Part shown: positions 1 through 11,767 of the stretch, in pieces
How the letters are laid out: each line of letters opens with the position of its first letter
Numbering within the stretch: the first letter of the stretch is position 1
NCBI GenBank assembly: GCA_001986395.2
Contig: MQVO02000007.1
Span: forward strand, 930,001-994,000
Direction of reading: 5' to 3'
DNA from: Irpex lacteus
Lineage: Eukaryota; Basidiomycota; Agaricomycetes; Polyporales; Irpicaceae
Length of the DNA: 64,000 nucleotides
Notes under the pieces: generated by a model
The model's database searches: none
What the model saw: only the letters and a program-made list of their open reading frames with translations
What the model was told of the DNA's origin: nothing
Program-made: the position numbers and the translations under genes

Positions 1-68
1 GCGAACAGGACAGTCGTACGTGCTCATAACTGTCAACTAGACTAACTGGTATTGACGTGTGTTTTAGG

Positions 69-326
69 TTACGTGGGCCTCAGTACATAGGGCGGCTGAC
101 ATTCAAAGGCGAAATACGCCCGTCGGAATCAACCATAGTCACAGCCAAGTTATCTGCTCGAAACGCTGGAAGCTACGCGTTAGATTCATGGAGAGTAGTT
201 ACTGACGTGTTGGAGCCTCAAAAAGACGAGCAGAGACAACCTTACGTAGTGAGACAACGATACGAACAGGTCCCGCAGGCGGGAGACAACGCTTCGGTTA
301 CGATTGTAGACAAGTCGAGTACATGA
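69..326 (+). CDS. 3' terminal exon of a possible TRAPP-complex subunit (Trs85/TRAPPC8-like C-terminus)
   Basis: The reading frame follows a good acceptor (GTGTTTTAG) and ends at a TGA; the rest of the gene lies left of the window. The 85 visible residues look like a C-terminal beta-sandwich: a TVTAKLSARNAGSYALDSWRV-like stretch, then a charged linker, an RQRYEQVP segment and a closing SVTIVD strand. This resembles the Ig-like C-terminal part of TRAPP tethering subunits acting in ER-Golgi traffic and autophagy, Trs85/TRAPPC8 most of all. The assignment is a weak recollection of the family pattern. Being a real coding exon is better supported than the name. Confidence 0.4.
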   Translation, partial: LRGPQYIGRLTFKGEIRPSESTIVTAKLSARNAGSYALDSWRVVTDVLEPQKDEQRQPYVVRQRYEQVPQAGDNASVTIVDKSST

Positions 327-449
327 TAATTTATATAGTTTTCCGGATACAAACAGGATATTCCACGTTTATGTACGCTAAACAGTATGAAAGGTGCTTG
401 CGATGGCGCTAGAAGATTCAGCAGTGAATACATCCAGCAGGGGTGTGAT

Positions 450-1485
450 TTAGTTATCCTTGTTTTCCTTCTTCTCTTTCGCCTTTGCTTCGGCGAGGCG
501 CTGTCTCTTGATCATGGTACTGAAGACGGTCTGTCATACCAAATCGATTAGTTGCACATCCTCTCCGAGTGGATTCAAAGTACATACTCCAGTCAAGAAA
601 GTAACCAAGTTGAACCACGGCACCCAGAGCTGAAGAATAAACGCGTCAATTCGATGTCTGTGTGCATATCACAGTATCCTACCTCGGGCGAGAGGTAATT
701 CTGAGCAATTGCAATGCTGAGGGGTGAAGTCACCCAGGAAACCTGCAGGTAGACGACATTAGTGGATCATGTAGGATACTGATGTCCGCGGTTCACAAAC
801 CTTCAGAGCTTGGAACAGCCCGCCTTTGATGACGGCCAGAACAGAGTTCACAGACCTCGCGCCGTTAATAATAGCGGCAGAAGCGAGGTAAGCTACAAAA
901 GCGTCCAATACGTCATTTGTCAGCCGTACGCTCACTCATGCTACAACAATGGTAGTAGTCATAGCACTCACCACTGATCAGAGTAGGAGAAATCAAGAGG
1001 TTGCTAGCAAGGATCTGCAAGACCTTCGACTTGGCATCTGTCTTGCCCGCAAATACCTGTTGCAATTTGCCGACGAGGACGTGGCTGAGGGGTGCAGATA
1101 CGAAGAAGCCATACAGCGCCATCTTGAACGCCTTGGATTCGATCTTGGCTGCTGCCAGTGCGTGCTCGTAGGCTGGGGCATCTCTGGGGACTTTCCGGGA
1201 GGGCACACCAGCGAGGTGATTCGCTATAATCTCGGTCAGGAAGGAGAATACGCCTGTCAACGGTTTAAGTCGAGGTCATTAACGGTATTCTAGTTATAGC
1301 GTGTTCATGATAACTATCTTACCTGACGTGCACTGCTTCGTGCGCAGGGGATGCGCAGCCAACTGTGCAAGATATGCTGCCAATAGAGGGTTCACCTGAG
1401 CAGGCCCCGCAGTTTGAGTTACCACGGCTGGTCCAGGAGGTGGTGGCGTGGTCGTTGGTTGCACAACGATGCGAGTGCTGCTCAT
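450..1485 (-). CDS. Mpv17/PMP22-family membrane protein (peroxisomal or mitochondrial)
   Basis: Five or six exons encode a small multipass protein. A proline-rich leader is followed by NPLLAAYLAQLAAHPLRTK, then TSGVFSFLTEIIANHLAG, then the family hallmarks GFFVSAPLSH, a WVTSPLSI loop and LWVPWFNLVTF. It ends in a lysine-rich cytosolic tail (KEKKENKDN). This order matches the Mpv17/PMP22/Sym1 family, four-helix proteins of peroxisomal or inner mitochondrial membranes thought to form channels. The first intron is placed so that TCA-G joins GC-GTA, giving TSGVFSF. The PMP22-like opening favours a peroxisomal member over Sym1, but targeting cannot be settled from sequence. The start chosen is the first ATG giving the conserved N-terminus. 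Confidence 0.85.
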
Positions 1486-2067
1486 GGTGCTGTGAGAGGT
1501 GACGGTAAGAGTGTAAGTTGACTTGTACACGACAACGCTATGTCGTGGCCGTTAGTACAGAACGGGACACTGTCTGGTCGCTGTGTCGAGGAGCTTGACG
1601 AGAGGGGTCTGGGGTCGTGCTCCTCGACCACGGTCACGGGTACAGGATTGGTCCCGACTAACCGGGCGATTATTGCGTGAGTTTAATGTTGGCACCTCAT
1701 GACTTCAGCTAGACCAAGACGAGCTGGATCCAAGGGTTGTGGCGGCGAGTAAGAGCTATGTTCGCAAACGAGGCTGCACAGACAACCTGGCAGAAGCTGC
1801 CAACGCCAAAGGATAAGAAGATGTACACACACCAGGTACGCATCGGACTTAGCGCGCGGATAATCATTAACCTCAGATTCACATTTCCCTCGAGCACGGA
1901 CTGCCATGTTCCGATAAAGCATGTGTATAACGAAAGCAGTGTAACAGTAAATGATGCGTAAGGTATATGTACGGATGATGAAAGGCGCAATCTCCCTAAT
2001 CTCCAGTGTCTATGCAATAAAGATCTCATACGAACCCCGTCATAATCAGCCAATGACCAGCCATGGC
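1486..2067. other. Intergenic: promoter of the Mpv17-family gene and 3' flank of YHM2
   Basis: No gene can be supported here. A 114-codon open frame on the minus strand (1709-2053) has two hydrophobic runs but no recognisable family, no splice support and an overlapping open frame on the other strand. It is treated as chance. The stretch should hold the promoter of the downstream minus-strand gene. Confidence 0.5.
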
Positions 2068-3407
2068 TTAGTTCTTCTTGACCCTACGGAAGCGGTCAGT
2101 AAATTCGGCCGAAGGATCTGCATGACGTAGTGGTACGTACCAAGCCTTGACATAGTCAGCAAAGGAGACCATGCACACCGTCTGCCAGATACCAAGGCCA
2201 ATACGAGGAGTAACACCACGGTACAGACCCTTGATGCCGTTCTCCTTGTAGATGTACGAGAGCGTGTTCATGATCGTAAGTTTTTCTGGGCGACCGGCGA
2301 CAGCTGCAGATTTCGACATTGACTGCATCTCGACACGGACGACCTCTATGGGCTGGTTCCATGTTGCAAGCGCACCACCAATCGAGGACGAGGCGATCTT
2401 CTCGAACGGGGTGAGCTTGTCGTTCTCACCCTTGCCCTTGACATTTCGTATCGTGGTCTCTGCCAGACGGGCAAAGCCCATACTAAGGACGGTGTCAGCC
2501 ACATGCGGACAATTTGATGGCAGCAAGTGCGTACCGAGAGCCCCAGTTGGTACATTGGCGAACAGCAACGGCGTTGACACCCTTGTTGATACCAGCAATG
2601 CCCTCGCGGCGGTAGATGTCAGCAAAGACAGCCCAAGTCGAAGGCGGCTTTATTCCGGACGCAGCTTGCTTGTGACGCGTGATTTCGGCCGTCTTCATGC
2701 ATGTGCAGAAGCCTAATCGATCGGACATGGTGAGCGGGGCAACAACGGGCAGTTTCATGTGATAATGTGCAATGCGGGGTTTGTGCAGTAGTACTCACCC
2801 ATTGTGGCGTATGCCTGAGCAATACCGCCGCCCATTCCGCCAAGGAGACCGGCAACTGCGGGGCTAACACCCAGGCCAACAGTGGCAGTCTCAATCTCCG
2901 AAGCCGTAAACAGTAGCACAGCGCCCTTGGTAGAGGCCTCAATCCATGCCTGAAGGGTAGCGAACTATCAGTCTGTGACTGTGAATAGAACGAAACGTAG
3001 AGCGTACCCATGGAATGAGACCCTGGTAGAAGCCAGTGACGCCTCCTCTACTCCATACCGTCTTTATTGCCTGCACCATGGTCTGGGACCTGTTCGCTGC
3101 CATCTGGGTCTTGAGCACCTCTAATGGCTGACCCAATGTCGTGACCTATCATTGAATACAGAGTTAGTGGAACGAATGTCACAATAAGTCAGTGGCTCTG
3201 TTGCTCACCTCGAACTGAAACACGCAGAACCCGAAACTACGTTAGTCGTTGCACACCACGTATCAATCTGCGACATTACCATGTTCATAATGCCACCTGT
3301 GACGCGAATAAGCCGAGCTCACTAGACGTGTCATGACGCGACAACTCACCGACGGCAATGTTAGACCAGTTGACACCTTTTTGACCGGGCTCCTTCTGAA
3401 TGGCCAT
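2068..3407 (-). CDS. YHM2: Mitochondrial citrate/2-oxoglutarate carrier Yhm2
   Basis: This is a mitochondrial carrier family protein of the inner membrane. Yhm2 exchanges citrate for 2-oxoglutarate and supports an NADPH shuttle; it is also known as a mtDNA-associated protein. Strong family signatures are [89 protein letters not shown] and [21 protein letters not shown]. These follow the three-repeat carrier layout, and several are specific to Yhm2 rather than to carriers in general. The start is the ATG opening [20 protein letters not shown]. The last 57-nt intron (2084-2140) has a CTGAC branch point; removing it gives the Yhm2-like ending KAWVKKN. Its length is a multiple of three and it holds no stop. 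Confidence 0.95.
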
Positions 3408-4870
3408 GGCTGGGACGTGAGACGAGGGCGTAAGAGATGGAGGAGAGAGGGCGGAAGGAGGGAAATGGAGGGAGCGAGTTTGAAGGGTAGAAATAGCTTC
3501 ACTGGGGCGCAATGTTGGGGATATCACGGGCACCCAGCGCTAATAAGGGGTAAATACGCGGTGACCGTCGTGCCATCTCTTGTCTTCACTCAATTTACGG
3601 CCTCCTGCGTGAACTTCCCATGAATCCCATGTCGTTCGATTGTAACAATCATCGTCGACGCCTATGTCAGGGCTGTCGCTATCTGGCGCGTCGAGCAACG
3701 GGTGATAAGTATACCTCATGCGTTTTGAAGAGTGTACTATGCTGCCGGCAGTGATGTGACGGTATGTATTCCAGTGATGGTACTCGCTTTATATCATTGA
3801 CTGACTCTTTGATGTATATAGTTATTAGAGTTCCACTCGGGCTTTATGCAAAGTTACGGTGTGAATAACCATTCACCATGCAGTGCAACGTGCTTCAGCG
3901 GTCTGGCGATGCCCGAGTCTTCGAGAGCTCATTCGTTGACGCTTCCGTCAACGTCGGTGCGCAGTGTATGGTTCATAGACGATCCAATGCGAGTTGATAC
4001 TCAAGACTGCTCAGGCTATTCCGCACGCCATGCCGACGCAGTAGCGGAGTCCGATGCAATCTCGGGGCGCGCCACCAGTGACTAACGCGACTAAGCAAGT
4101 GCTTCCGCGGCCCAATTAAACTTTCCATCTGCCTGTGATGGTTTATCCAAGCAAACCATCGCGCCAGGGCGATGAGCAATGGTGCGAACAAACCAGCTAT
4201 GTCTCCGAACATTGAGTCTGCGCTCATTTGTACCTTAACTCTGTTGTCACCTCAGTACCGTGCGCCAACTGCCTGCAAGTTCTCCTGTACGTAAAAATAC
4301 GCCCATGAATCAGAAAAAGATTGTAAAAAGGCAGCCACATACCTGCCAGAAGACCCTCTCATCTTTACGATACGGCACTTCTCAATCGTGGACGATGTAA
4401 GGTGCCAAGAACTATTGGCTATTCCACTGGCTCCCAGCCTAGCGCTTTCGTGATAAAACAGGCGTTCCGCCCGCCAGTGGACACCTTTCTGCCATCTCTG
4501 CCGGCTTTGCAGCAATGAACGACGTCTCGGTGTTTCAGCATGTGATGATGTGCTCACCATGCTGCATTAACCGGTCCACACCGCAGATCGGCCGTCCCGC
4601 TATCTCTGGGGCCGCTAGACTCGCCGGTCAGGGGACTCCAACAAAAGACACGATCGAGCGTAAAATCTCGAGGGGCGCACTAACTCTAGGCTATAATTCC
4701 GCCTCTGATTTAAAAAGGCGGGGGCTGGGAACGACGGCGCACCCACTTTCTCCTCCTTTTCCTGCACGCTGCCGACACCTCTGTGAGTGCTTTCCTAGCC
4801 ATACATGGTCCGACGACGACTGAGGCACGCCCCTGCGGTTCGATCTACTCCTAGACCACCGCGATCAAAA
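3408..4870. other. Intergenic, divergent promoters of YHM2 and the F-box gene
   Basis: About 1.46 kb between two divergently transcribed genes. Open frames on both strands are short (84-102 codons) with no family resemblance. An A-rich TTTAAAAAGGC stretch near 4710 lies about 160 bp before the F-box start. Nothing else is supported. Confidence 0.5.
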
Positions 4871-6064
4871 ATGGTATACGTACCACCCGAGCTCAGCGAC
4901 TACATCATCGATTTCCTGTATGATGACCGGCCAACCCTGAAAGCCTGTAGCCTAATTTCCCGTGCTTGGTACCCTGCCGCTCGCTACCATCTATACCGCA
5001 AGGTCTCCCTTCCGAGCTTCCAGTCATGCATCACCTACCGTTCCCTTATCGAGAACTCGCTCACCCTGGCATCTTACACCCGCGAAGTGAAAATCGCGAA
5101 CGCCCTTCCTCTCGCTCCCCGTAATAAGGGTCAGACCGATGCTGCTCGAGAAGAACTCAGCCACTGCTGGGCTTTCGTATTCCCGGCACTCACAACTCTC
5201 ACTCGCCTCGAACTATCCTTCCTATCCATCCATCCCACCCTCGGCATCAATCTTATCCAGCACCTCAGCACCGTCAATGATCTCTCGCTGCAATATTGCC
5301 GGTTCGAAACCTTCGCGGACTTTGCCGCGGTATTCTGTTCCTTCCCCGCGCTCCAGAGCTGTGTCCTTCGTGGCGTTTCCTGGACAGGGCACGCTGTCGC
5401 GGCCAGTCCTTCTGACGGGACGGGGCTTGTTTTCCCGCGTCTAACGACACTCAACCTCGGTCGAGATCTCCCGCTCGAAGAGCTGCAGCAGTGGCTTCTT
5501 GCAGAACGGGTGTGCGATGGCCTTATCAACTTCTCCGGAAGTTGCTCGTCAGAACGAGATGCCATCCTAATGAGCGAGCTCTTGCGGCTTGCTTCTAACA
5601 CCCTGAAGGAGGTCGAACTTGACTGGTATAGCTGCAGTTACGATGGTAAGCAATGTCATTTGATATTAGGAACCCTTGTTGAACATTTCGGTTGTATAGA
5701 CCTTCACCTACCATTCGAGTTTTCCCTTGGTCCATGCGCCGCCCTTGAGTCCTTAACACTCCGTTCCCCTATTGCGCTGAATTCAACGGTGCCCTGGGTC
5801 ACGGAACTGCTGGCCCAAGTAAACCCGGCGCGTCTCCGGACGTTCACTCTCGAAGTACGCCTCCTGGGCTCTTTGGAAGGGCTCGACTGGGAGAGTCTCG
5901 AACAACGACTTCTGCGCGAGGAGTTTACGCAATTGAAGACTGTCGACGTGAAGGTGTTGGTGTGGCATACGGCTACTGGAATATACGACGGCGTTGAGTG
6001 CGCTATTCGTCGATTGCTGCCCACGTTGGATTCGAAGGGCATGCTCCGCGCATCGTGTCAATAA
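4871..6064 (+). CDS. F-box protein with leucine-rich C-terminal region
   Basis: The N-terminus VPPELSDYIIDFLYDDRPTLKACSLISRAWYPAARYHLY is a typical basidiomycete F-box: a PPEL opening, an L-x-D turn, an ACSLISRAW core and a following LY. F-box proteins bind Skp1 and recruit substrates to SCF ubiquitin ligases. The rest has irregular leucine-rich spacing (LTTLTRLELSFLSIHP, HLSTVNDLSLQYC, FPRLTTLNLG), as in this lineage-expanded family. The frame also opens upstream at 4805, but the F-box follows the ATG at 4871 directly. A likely 54-nt intron (5646-5699, GTAAGC...TATAG) is in frame; splicing turns SYDGKQC... into SYDDLHLPF. Substrate unknown. Confidence 0.8.
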   Translation: MVYVPPELSDYIIDFLYDDRPTLKACSLISRAWYPAARYHLYRKVSLPSFQSCITYRSLIENSLTLASYTREVKIANALPLAPRNKGQTDAAREELSHCWAFVFPALTTLTRLELSFLSIHPTLGINLIQHLSTVNDLSLQYCRFETFADFAAVFCSFPALQSCVLRGVSWTGHAVAASPSDGTGLVFPRLTTLNLGRDLPLEELQQWLLAERVCDGLINFSGSCSSERDAILMSELLRLASNTLKEVELDWYSCSYDGKQCHLILGTLVEHFGCIDLHLPFEFSLGPCAALESLTLRSPIALNSTVPWVTELLAQVNPARLRTFTLEVRLLGSLEGLDWESLEQRLLREEFTQLKTVDVKVLVWHTATGIYDGVECAIRRLLPTLDSKGMLRASCQ

Positions 6065-6577
6065 ATGTACAAATTATCTGTGATCTGTTGTAAACGGTTA
6101 TCTAGGTTTGAGTAGGAGTGTTTCGGTTACATGGAAAAGAAGTGGTCTAGGAAATTTGGTTGGACACTTTCATAGACGGTTTCTTAGTTACTTTTCGGAT
6201 TGCTTGGTATTATTGCACGGATGGTCGTTCAGTCGTTCAGACGGTGGCCAAAAATATAGCTATGTTGTAGTTGTATCTGCATGAAAGAAAAATATTGCAA
6301 GGGTATCGGGGTAACACAACATACGCGAATCGCAAAGAGTCCGAAGCCGGGAAACAAGTATTCCTTCCTTCTGAAAGACATTAGCAGCTAGGCCTATACA
6401 GAATCGAGATTAACAAAGCATGGAAAAGGCGAGGGAAATGCGTGAAGTCAACAAGTGATTATAAGGTTCTCCATTCCGTGAACGAAGGCCTCATGAAGTA
6501 CTTGAGGTACGATTTGAGGACGGCGTATTGAACCATCGTGGGATCCGCGTGGCCAGAGTGTCCTGTGGGCGTGAGGC
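6065..6577. other. Convergent 3' intergenic region
   Basis: AT-rich spacer between the convergent F-box and coiled-coil genes, with an AATAAA-like ending (AATAAATGT) at the F-box stop. No gene or RNA is seen. Confidence 0.5.
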
Positions 6578-9500
6578 CTAGTGTTCCTTTGCCTTCAGCA
6601 GCTCGGCGAGGTGTTCCACATCCGCTTTCAGTCTGCGAGGAAGATAAAGTTGAGTTTAATGAACGAATGTATGATGATAAGAGTCCGAGTCAATGAATGA
6701 TATCCGAATATTAATGAAGGTCCGTGCAAATTAATAATATGGATATGGAGAAAGGAGTGCGGTTGTGCAAAGGAGTGTGATTGTGATAAGAGTTGAAAAT
6801 GCAATAGGTAAATATCGTCCCGTTTAAAAAAGTCCATAAATCACGGCCAGCGAGAAAAGCCCAACGAGGAAACTCTTGAAACCAAAAACTCTAACATACC
6901 GTGTAATCTGATCCTGGCTCTCATCTTGGTCTTGCTCAAGATACTGGATCTCCATCGTCTTCCGTGCAACCTCCTGGTTCAGTTCGTCCGCCTTCGAGAG
7001 AGCCCCTTCGAGTTCATCTTTCAGCGCGCGTAAAGCTCGCTCGTGCTCAGCCTGCAGGTCGTAAAGCTTGAGATTATGCGCCTCGTGCATCTTCTGTAGG
7101 TCATCCCGTGTTACGCTGGAGGAACGTGCGTGTGCGGCACCGTTGCTTCGTGGTGAGGCAGTGGCTTCCGAGGCCAGCTGTGCCTTAACCGTCGCGAGTT
7201 CGCCCTGTAGATCTGAGAGCTGCATCGTGAGCGCGGTACGATCTTTCGTCAGGGTGTCGATCTCCTCCTGATGAGCCGCCTTCAACTTTGTAACCTCTTC
7301 AGCGCGACCCTTGGCAGCTTCCTCCAACTCCGTCACGTGGTTGTTGGTAATCTCGCGGAGATGTTCGTTCGAAGCCGTGAACATGTCCTTCAGCGCGGCC
7401 TGCTCCTCATGCACATTCGACAATTCCTTCGACAACTGTGCAATAGTCGCATCCTTGTCGGACTTGTCTAGCGACGCGATGAGTTGCTTCGCCTCGTCCA
7501 ACTGAGCTTTCAGGTTCTCCAACTCTGATGTGGCAGTAGTGGCGGACGTCTTAGCCCTTGCAAGATCCTCCCGAGCAGCATTAAGTTCGAGTGTCTGATT
7601 AGCGATCTGCTTCTCCAACGCCTTGACTTGGTTGTCAAGAGCGGCTTGATGCTCTGCCTTGAGACTCTCGATGGTAGACTGATGAGCAGTGCGAAGCTGC
7701 TCGATAGTTGCTTGAGACTCGGCTCGGAGAGCCTGCAGGTCCTGGCTATGTACCGATCCTGCCTCGGACTATAATCAGGTCAGCAGGTGAGCACGTAGGC
7801 GAGAACGTGTATACGGACCTTGGCTCGAGAAAACGCCTCCTGGAGCAGTTGGTCGTGCTCGGCCTTGACTGCATCCACCTTCGCATTATATTGGGCTTCT
7901 TGGCCCTGTACACGCAGTTAGCTAGCATCCGGCGACTCAAGCATTGTACTCACAGCAAGCTCTTCAGAGATCCTCTGTATCTCTTCCTGTAATTCGGCCT
8001 CTCTTGCTTTGTGCGTCGACTCAATAACTTCGAGGCGAGAATGATGTTCCTCGGCAGCGGCAACAGTCTCTGCCTTAGCGGCTTCGACGGCAGCACGGGA
8101 GGCGTCAAGCTCCTCTTGAACGGCTTGTAGCTGCGAAGACAACTTCTCATACTCTTCAGTAGCCTTCTGCAGCTCATCAGCATGAGCAGCGGCCGCAGAT
8201 GAAGAGGCCTGTAGAAGTTCCTCTTCCTTGGCTTGAGCAGCCTCCTGGGCAGCCTTCAAGGCAGTAGCAGCTTTCTCAGCCGCCTCCTCGAGCGCCTTGA
8301 TCTTCTCCAGAGTCGTAGCCCGTTCCTCCGCAATCTTCTCCTGCTCCTCCTTGAGTTCAAGAATCTCAATCTCCAACTCAGAGACCTTGTTCGCCTTCTC
8401 ATCGTTCTCAGCTTTCAGCTCGGCGAGTTGAGCCTCGAGTGCTGCAGAGCGAGCGGCGCTCTCCTCCAGACTCTGGATCTTCGCCTGAGCCTCAGCAAGC
8501 GCTTGAGCGTGTTCGGCCTTGAGTGCTTCGATCTCCTGCTGGATGGTTTCAAGGTCGGCTTTCGCCTTCAACAAAGCTTCATGCTCCACAGCCGCGGCCG
8601 CAGCAGCCTCCGAAGCCTCGCCTGATGACGAACGGAGCGAGTCAAGATTCTCTCTAGCAGACTTGACCTCGGCTTCGAGTCTCTCAGTCTGAGCTTGCAG
8701 TTGCTGAACGAGCTCCGCCTGAGTATGATGCCCTGCCTTGGCAGACTCGAGCTGAAAGACGTTTCGTTTCGTCAGCAGGGCTATCGCTGGGTTTACCGTG
8801 TAATCTCACCTCTTCTTTCACTGCTTTAAGCAGGGAACTGCTCTCCTCGTTCTCGGCCTGTAGTTTGGCCAGTGCTTCCTTCGCGGCGGCCAACTCGGAC
8901 TCAGCATCGGATTTCGACTTTTCGAGTTCATCCACAGTAGACTGTTTGGCATCGGCGTCTGCTCGCGCTTCATCGAAGGAGCGTTGTAACGTAGCAACCT
9001 GCGACGCAAGTTCGGCAAGAGCCTCCGTCTTAGCAGTTAGAGATGAGGTCACATCGGTTAACTGTTCCATAGTCAGTGACTGTAATATTTGCGATGCATC
9101 TGAATGTCATACTTTGCTCTGTAGCTCCTCTACTGCCTTACTGTCGCCCTTGATTTCCTTGATGGAACTGATAGACGGGGAGCCAGCAGCGCGAGTCGGT
9201 CTAGCGGAAGCCGTGCTTGAAGTGCGAGAGGGAGCAGTCGGACCCATACTGGTGCGAGAGGTGGGAGTTACTCTCCTCGCCGCATCGGTAACAGGAGCAC
9301 GGGGCTTCGTACCCGTCGTGGATTTCAGAGAAGTGACAGAGTCGGGAGATGTTACAGAAGGGCGAGCTGCATGACCAGTCGCAGAGGGTGTTCGTCCGGC
9401 AGTGGCATTGGAAGTCGTTACAGACGGCTTGGCGGTAGTTCCGAGAGTAGCCTGTCTGGCTGGCGGTGCCAACGAAGCTCGGCGGTTTGCCGTCGTAGGC

Positions 9501-10152
9501 GGGGCTGGTGCACGTGCAGTTGTTGGTGCGGCCATCGATGCTCTAGGACCTGCAGTGGCAGAACTGACAGTTTTCTTGACAGCGGAAGTTGCGGTGGACG
9601 ATGGCTTAGAGGTTGCAGAAGATGCAGCAGTAGCTTTGGTAGCAGCAGGAGCTGCTTTAGTCGTGCCAGGGCCAAACGTTCCCGAGCTAATCACCTAATG
9701 CAGCATACATGTGTTGGTCAAGCGTGCCTTTAATATCTTGCAGCATGGTGACTTACCCTCTTGACCAGAGGTGTTCCCGGAGCCCCAGCCGCTTTTCCAC
9801 CCGTTGTCCTCGTGGCCACGGTTGGTTTAGCAGTCACCTTTGCTTTCGACGGCGATACCGGAGCGGATGGGGTTTCCTTAACTTCCTTTACCTCCTCCGT
9901 GGCAACGTCCGCAGTTATCTCTGGGGCAGCCTCGACTGGTGACTTTGGCTCTGCTTCTGCGACTTCGCCACTCTCCGCAACGTGTGGCTCTGGCTCTGCA
10001 GCAGCAGACTCTGTCGCTTCAGTCTGCTCGTGTTCGCCATGTTCCCCTTGCGACTGCGTTTCCTCTGTGTGTGCTTGTTCTACGGTGTCATTATGTTCTT
10101 GGGCGTGTTCTTCCTCGACAGGCGCAGGATTTTGGGCTTCAATCTCGGACAT
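6578..10152 (-). CDS. Long coiled-coil protein with acidic head and basic Ser/Thr/Ala/Pro-rich linker
   Basis: The protein has about 1,100 residues in three zones. The first 110 residues are acidic (Glu/Ala/Gln/His-rich, opening MSEIEAQNPAPVEEE). A basic zone of about 200 residues follows, rich in Thr/Ala/Ser/Pro/Arg. From roughly residue 300 to the end comes nearly continuous heptad-patterned coiled coil (ELEKSKSDAESELAAAKEAL, LEEAAEKAATALKAAQE). The last exon encodes LKADVEHLAELLKAKEH and joins after DQITRY. Basic linkers next to long coiled coils are common in cytoskeleton- or septum-associated scaffolds, and a microtubule or polarity role is possible, but no CAP-Gly, motor or other domain is present. 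Function unassigned. The high Ala/Glu content will cause spurious matches to myosin tails and bacterial M-like proteins. Confidence 0.8.
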
Positions 10153-10561
10153 GAGTTTGGATTAATTAGGCCAGCAGCTGGGTCCGTATGCCAGTGCTGC
10201 GTTAATAGGGATATAAAAGTTGTAGTAGGGATAAGAGAATGAGAGGAGAATGAGAGAACAAGAGCAGAGACCGAGGACGCGATCTTCAGACGCGTGGCAG
10301 ATTCCGTGGGCGCTTACGCGTGTCTCCGAACCACTTATAATTATCGCATAATTGAATTTAATTGTTCCGTTACTTATTCAATGGGCCAATTGAGGAAGAG
10401 GCCACAGTACTAGTATTTCACGGTATTTGCTAGGTGTATAGTGACATCACTAGTTTGAAGTTGAGTAAGATACACGAGTTATACAATTTGATCTATCTTT
10501 CTGCAAGGGGTTGTCCGGATCCATGGCATGCGTCAGGACGTCTGTCCGGTACGAATTGTAT
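10153..10561. other. Intergenic: promoter of the coiled-coil gene and 3' flank of SHB17
   Basis: About 410 bp of AT-rich sequence upstream of the minus-strand coiled-coil gene. No further gene is seen. Confidence 0.5.
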
Positions 10562-11626
10562 CTATGACACGTGGGCATAGAGATTCAGGGCATTCAGGGC
10601 AGGTTCGTCGAGGTTGCGGTGATTATAGCTCAGGATAGCGATCTACAAATATCATAAGTCAGCTCGGGGATTATTGTCGTAGCACACAACAAGTCTACTC
10701 ACTCCCGCGGGATCAACGTTGAAATGGGTGCCTGCCATCCAGATGTCAGAAAAGTGCCAGTCGACTACTACAGGAGAAAACATACCTAGAGCGAGAGGGA
10801 AATTGATCCAGCGAGAGATGAATACGCGATTAAAATGTCCGTGCGCGACGATCACCACATCTCGGGAGACGGTGCCTTTCTCTAGATATTCTTTGTGGTG
10901 TGCTTTAACCTACATTCACCACTTGGTAAGCATTAACCTGCCGACGAGAGGACAATGCTTACCTTCTCGATTACGCTATCCACTCGGTGGCACATATCGG
11001 TAGTACTCTCGCCTCCTGGGCATCCATCCTGCCAGATCTTCCACGTCGGGTTTTTGGCCTTGATTTCGGCCGGCTTGAGACCTTCATACTCTCCATAATC
11101 CCATTCTCTCACATCCTCGGTTATAGTATGCCGAGGCTCGTTTTCGGTGTGATCGAAAAGGAGATGGAAGGTGCGGTGCGCACGTAATCTTGGGGACACA
11201 AACACCATGCATATACTCGCAGGATCGAGCACCTCTGTGGCCGGGTTGAGTATCTTAATCAACGAGCGAAGAACAAACTTACTTCCGGGACCTACAAGCT
11301 GCTGAGCACGCTGTTTCGTTTCCTCTTCACCGCGAGCAGTGAGGGGAATATCGGAACGTCCGGTCTAGAGCTCTACGGTGAGCTCACAAAGGAGTATACG
11401 ACAAAGCAGGTACATACGTGACGCCTGTAGATGTCCACCAGAAGTCAGGTGTATTGAACTAGTAAGGGATCTATCTGGACACATACCCATTCAACGACCA
11501 TTCCGTTTCGGCTGTTACGGGATCTCAATTAGATCAAGAGCACATTTCTAATGCATCAAGGAATCCGGACATACCATGACGGATGAGAAACAATCTGGGC
11601 ATAGGACGCGTACTTGGGTCTGACAT
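10562..11626 (-). CDS. SHB17: Sedoheptulose-1,7-bisphosphatase Shb17 (histidine phosphatase family)
   Basis: Splicing gives a histidine phosphatase opening MSDPSTRPMPRLFLIRHAETEW, then SLNGRHTGRSDIPLT, ICMVFVSPRLRAHRTFHLL, REWDYGEYEG, IWQDGCPGGEST, VVIVAHGHFNRVF and AILSYNHRNLDEPALN. These match yeast Shb17 nearly block by block. Shb17 hydrolyses sedoheptulose 1,7-bisphosphate in riboneogenesis, feeding ribose-5-phosphate synthesis. The catalytic histidine lies in RHAETEW (usually RHG) and the second histidine in AHGH. The conserved GRHTGRSD segment is only restored if a 7-nt exon (11418-11424) is used. Both flanking introns are GTATGT...YAG. A 54-nt intron joins FPLALG to THFNVDPAG. The start could instead be the internal ATG at 11602. 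Confidence 0.92.
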
Positions 11627-11767
11627 AGTTGCGATGGTGATGAAGGTTGGAAAGACGATGTTCGAGCGAAGCCTTCAACTTATACGATTCCGAGTCGGTA
11701 CAGGAGCCACAGGTCGCGGAGTGTCCGGGGCGTCTGGAGGTATGTCATCGATCCTACTCTCGGGTGG

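Noticed and set aside
1709..2053. 114-codon minus-strand frame with hydrophobic runs
   Set aside because: No family resemblance or splice context; an overlapping open frame exists on the plus strand and the YHM2 stop lies just upstream.
5300..5320. GGTTCGAAACC-like tRNA B-box
   Set aside because: Lies inside the F-box coding exon without an A-box or cloverleaf around it.
9371..9733. Plus-strand Ser/Arg/Cys-rich frames over the coiled-coil gene
   Set aside because: Antisense shadows of the repetitive Ala/Thr/Pro codons of the real gene.
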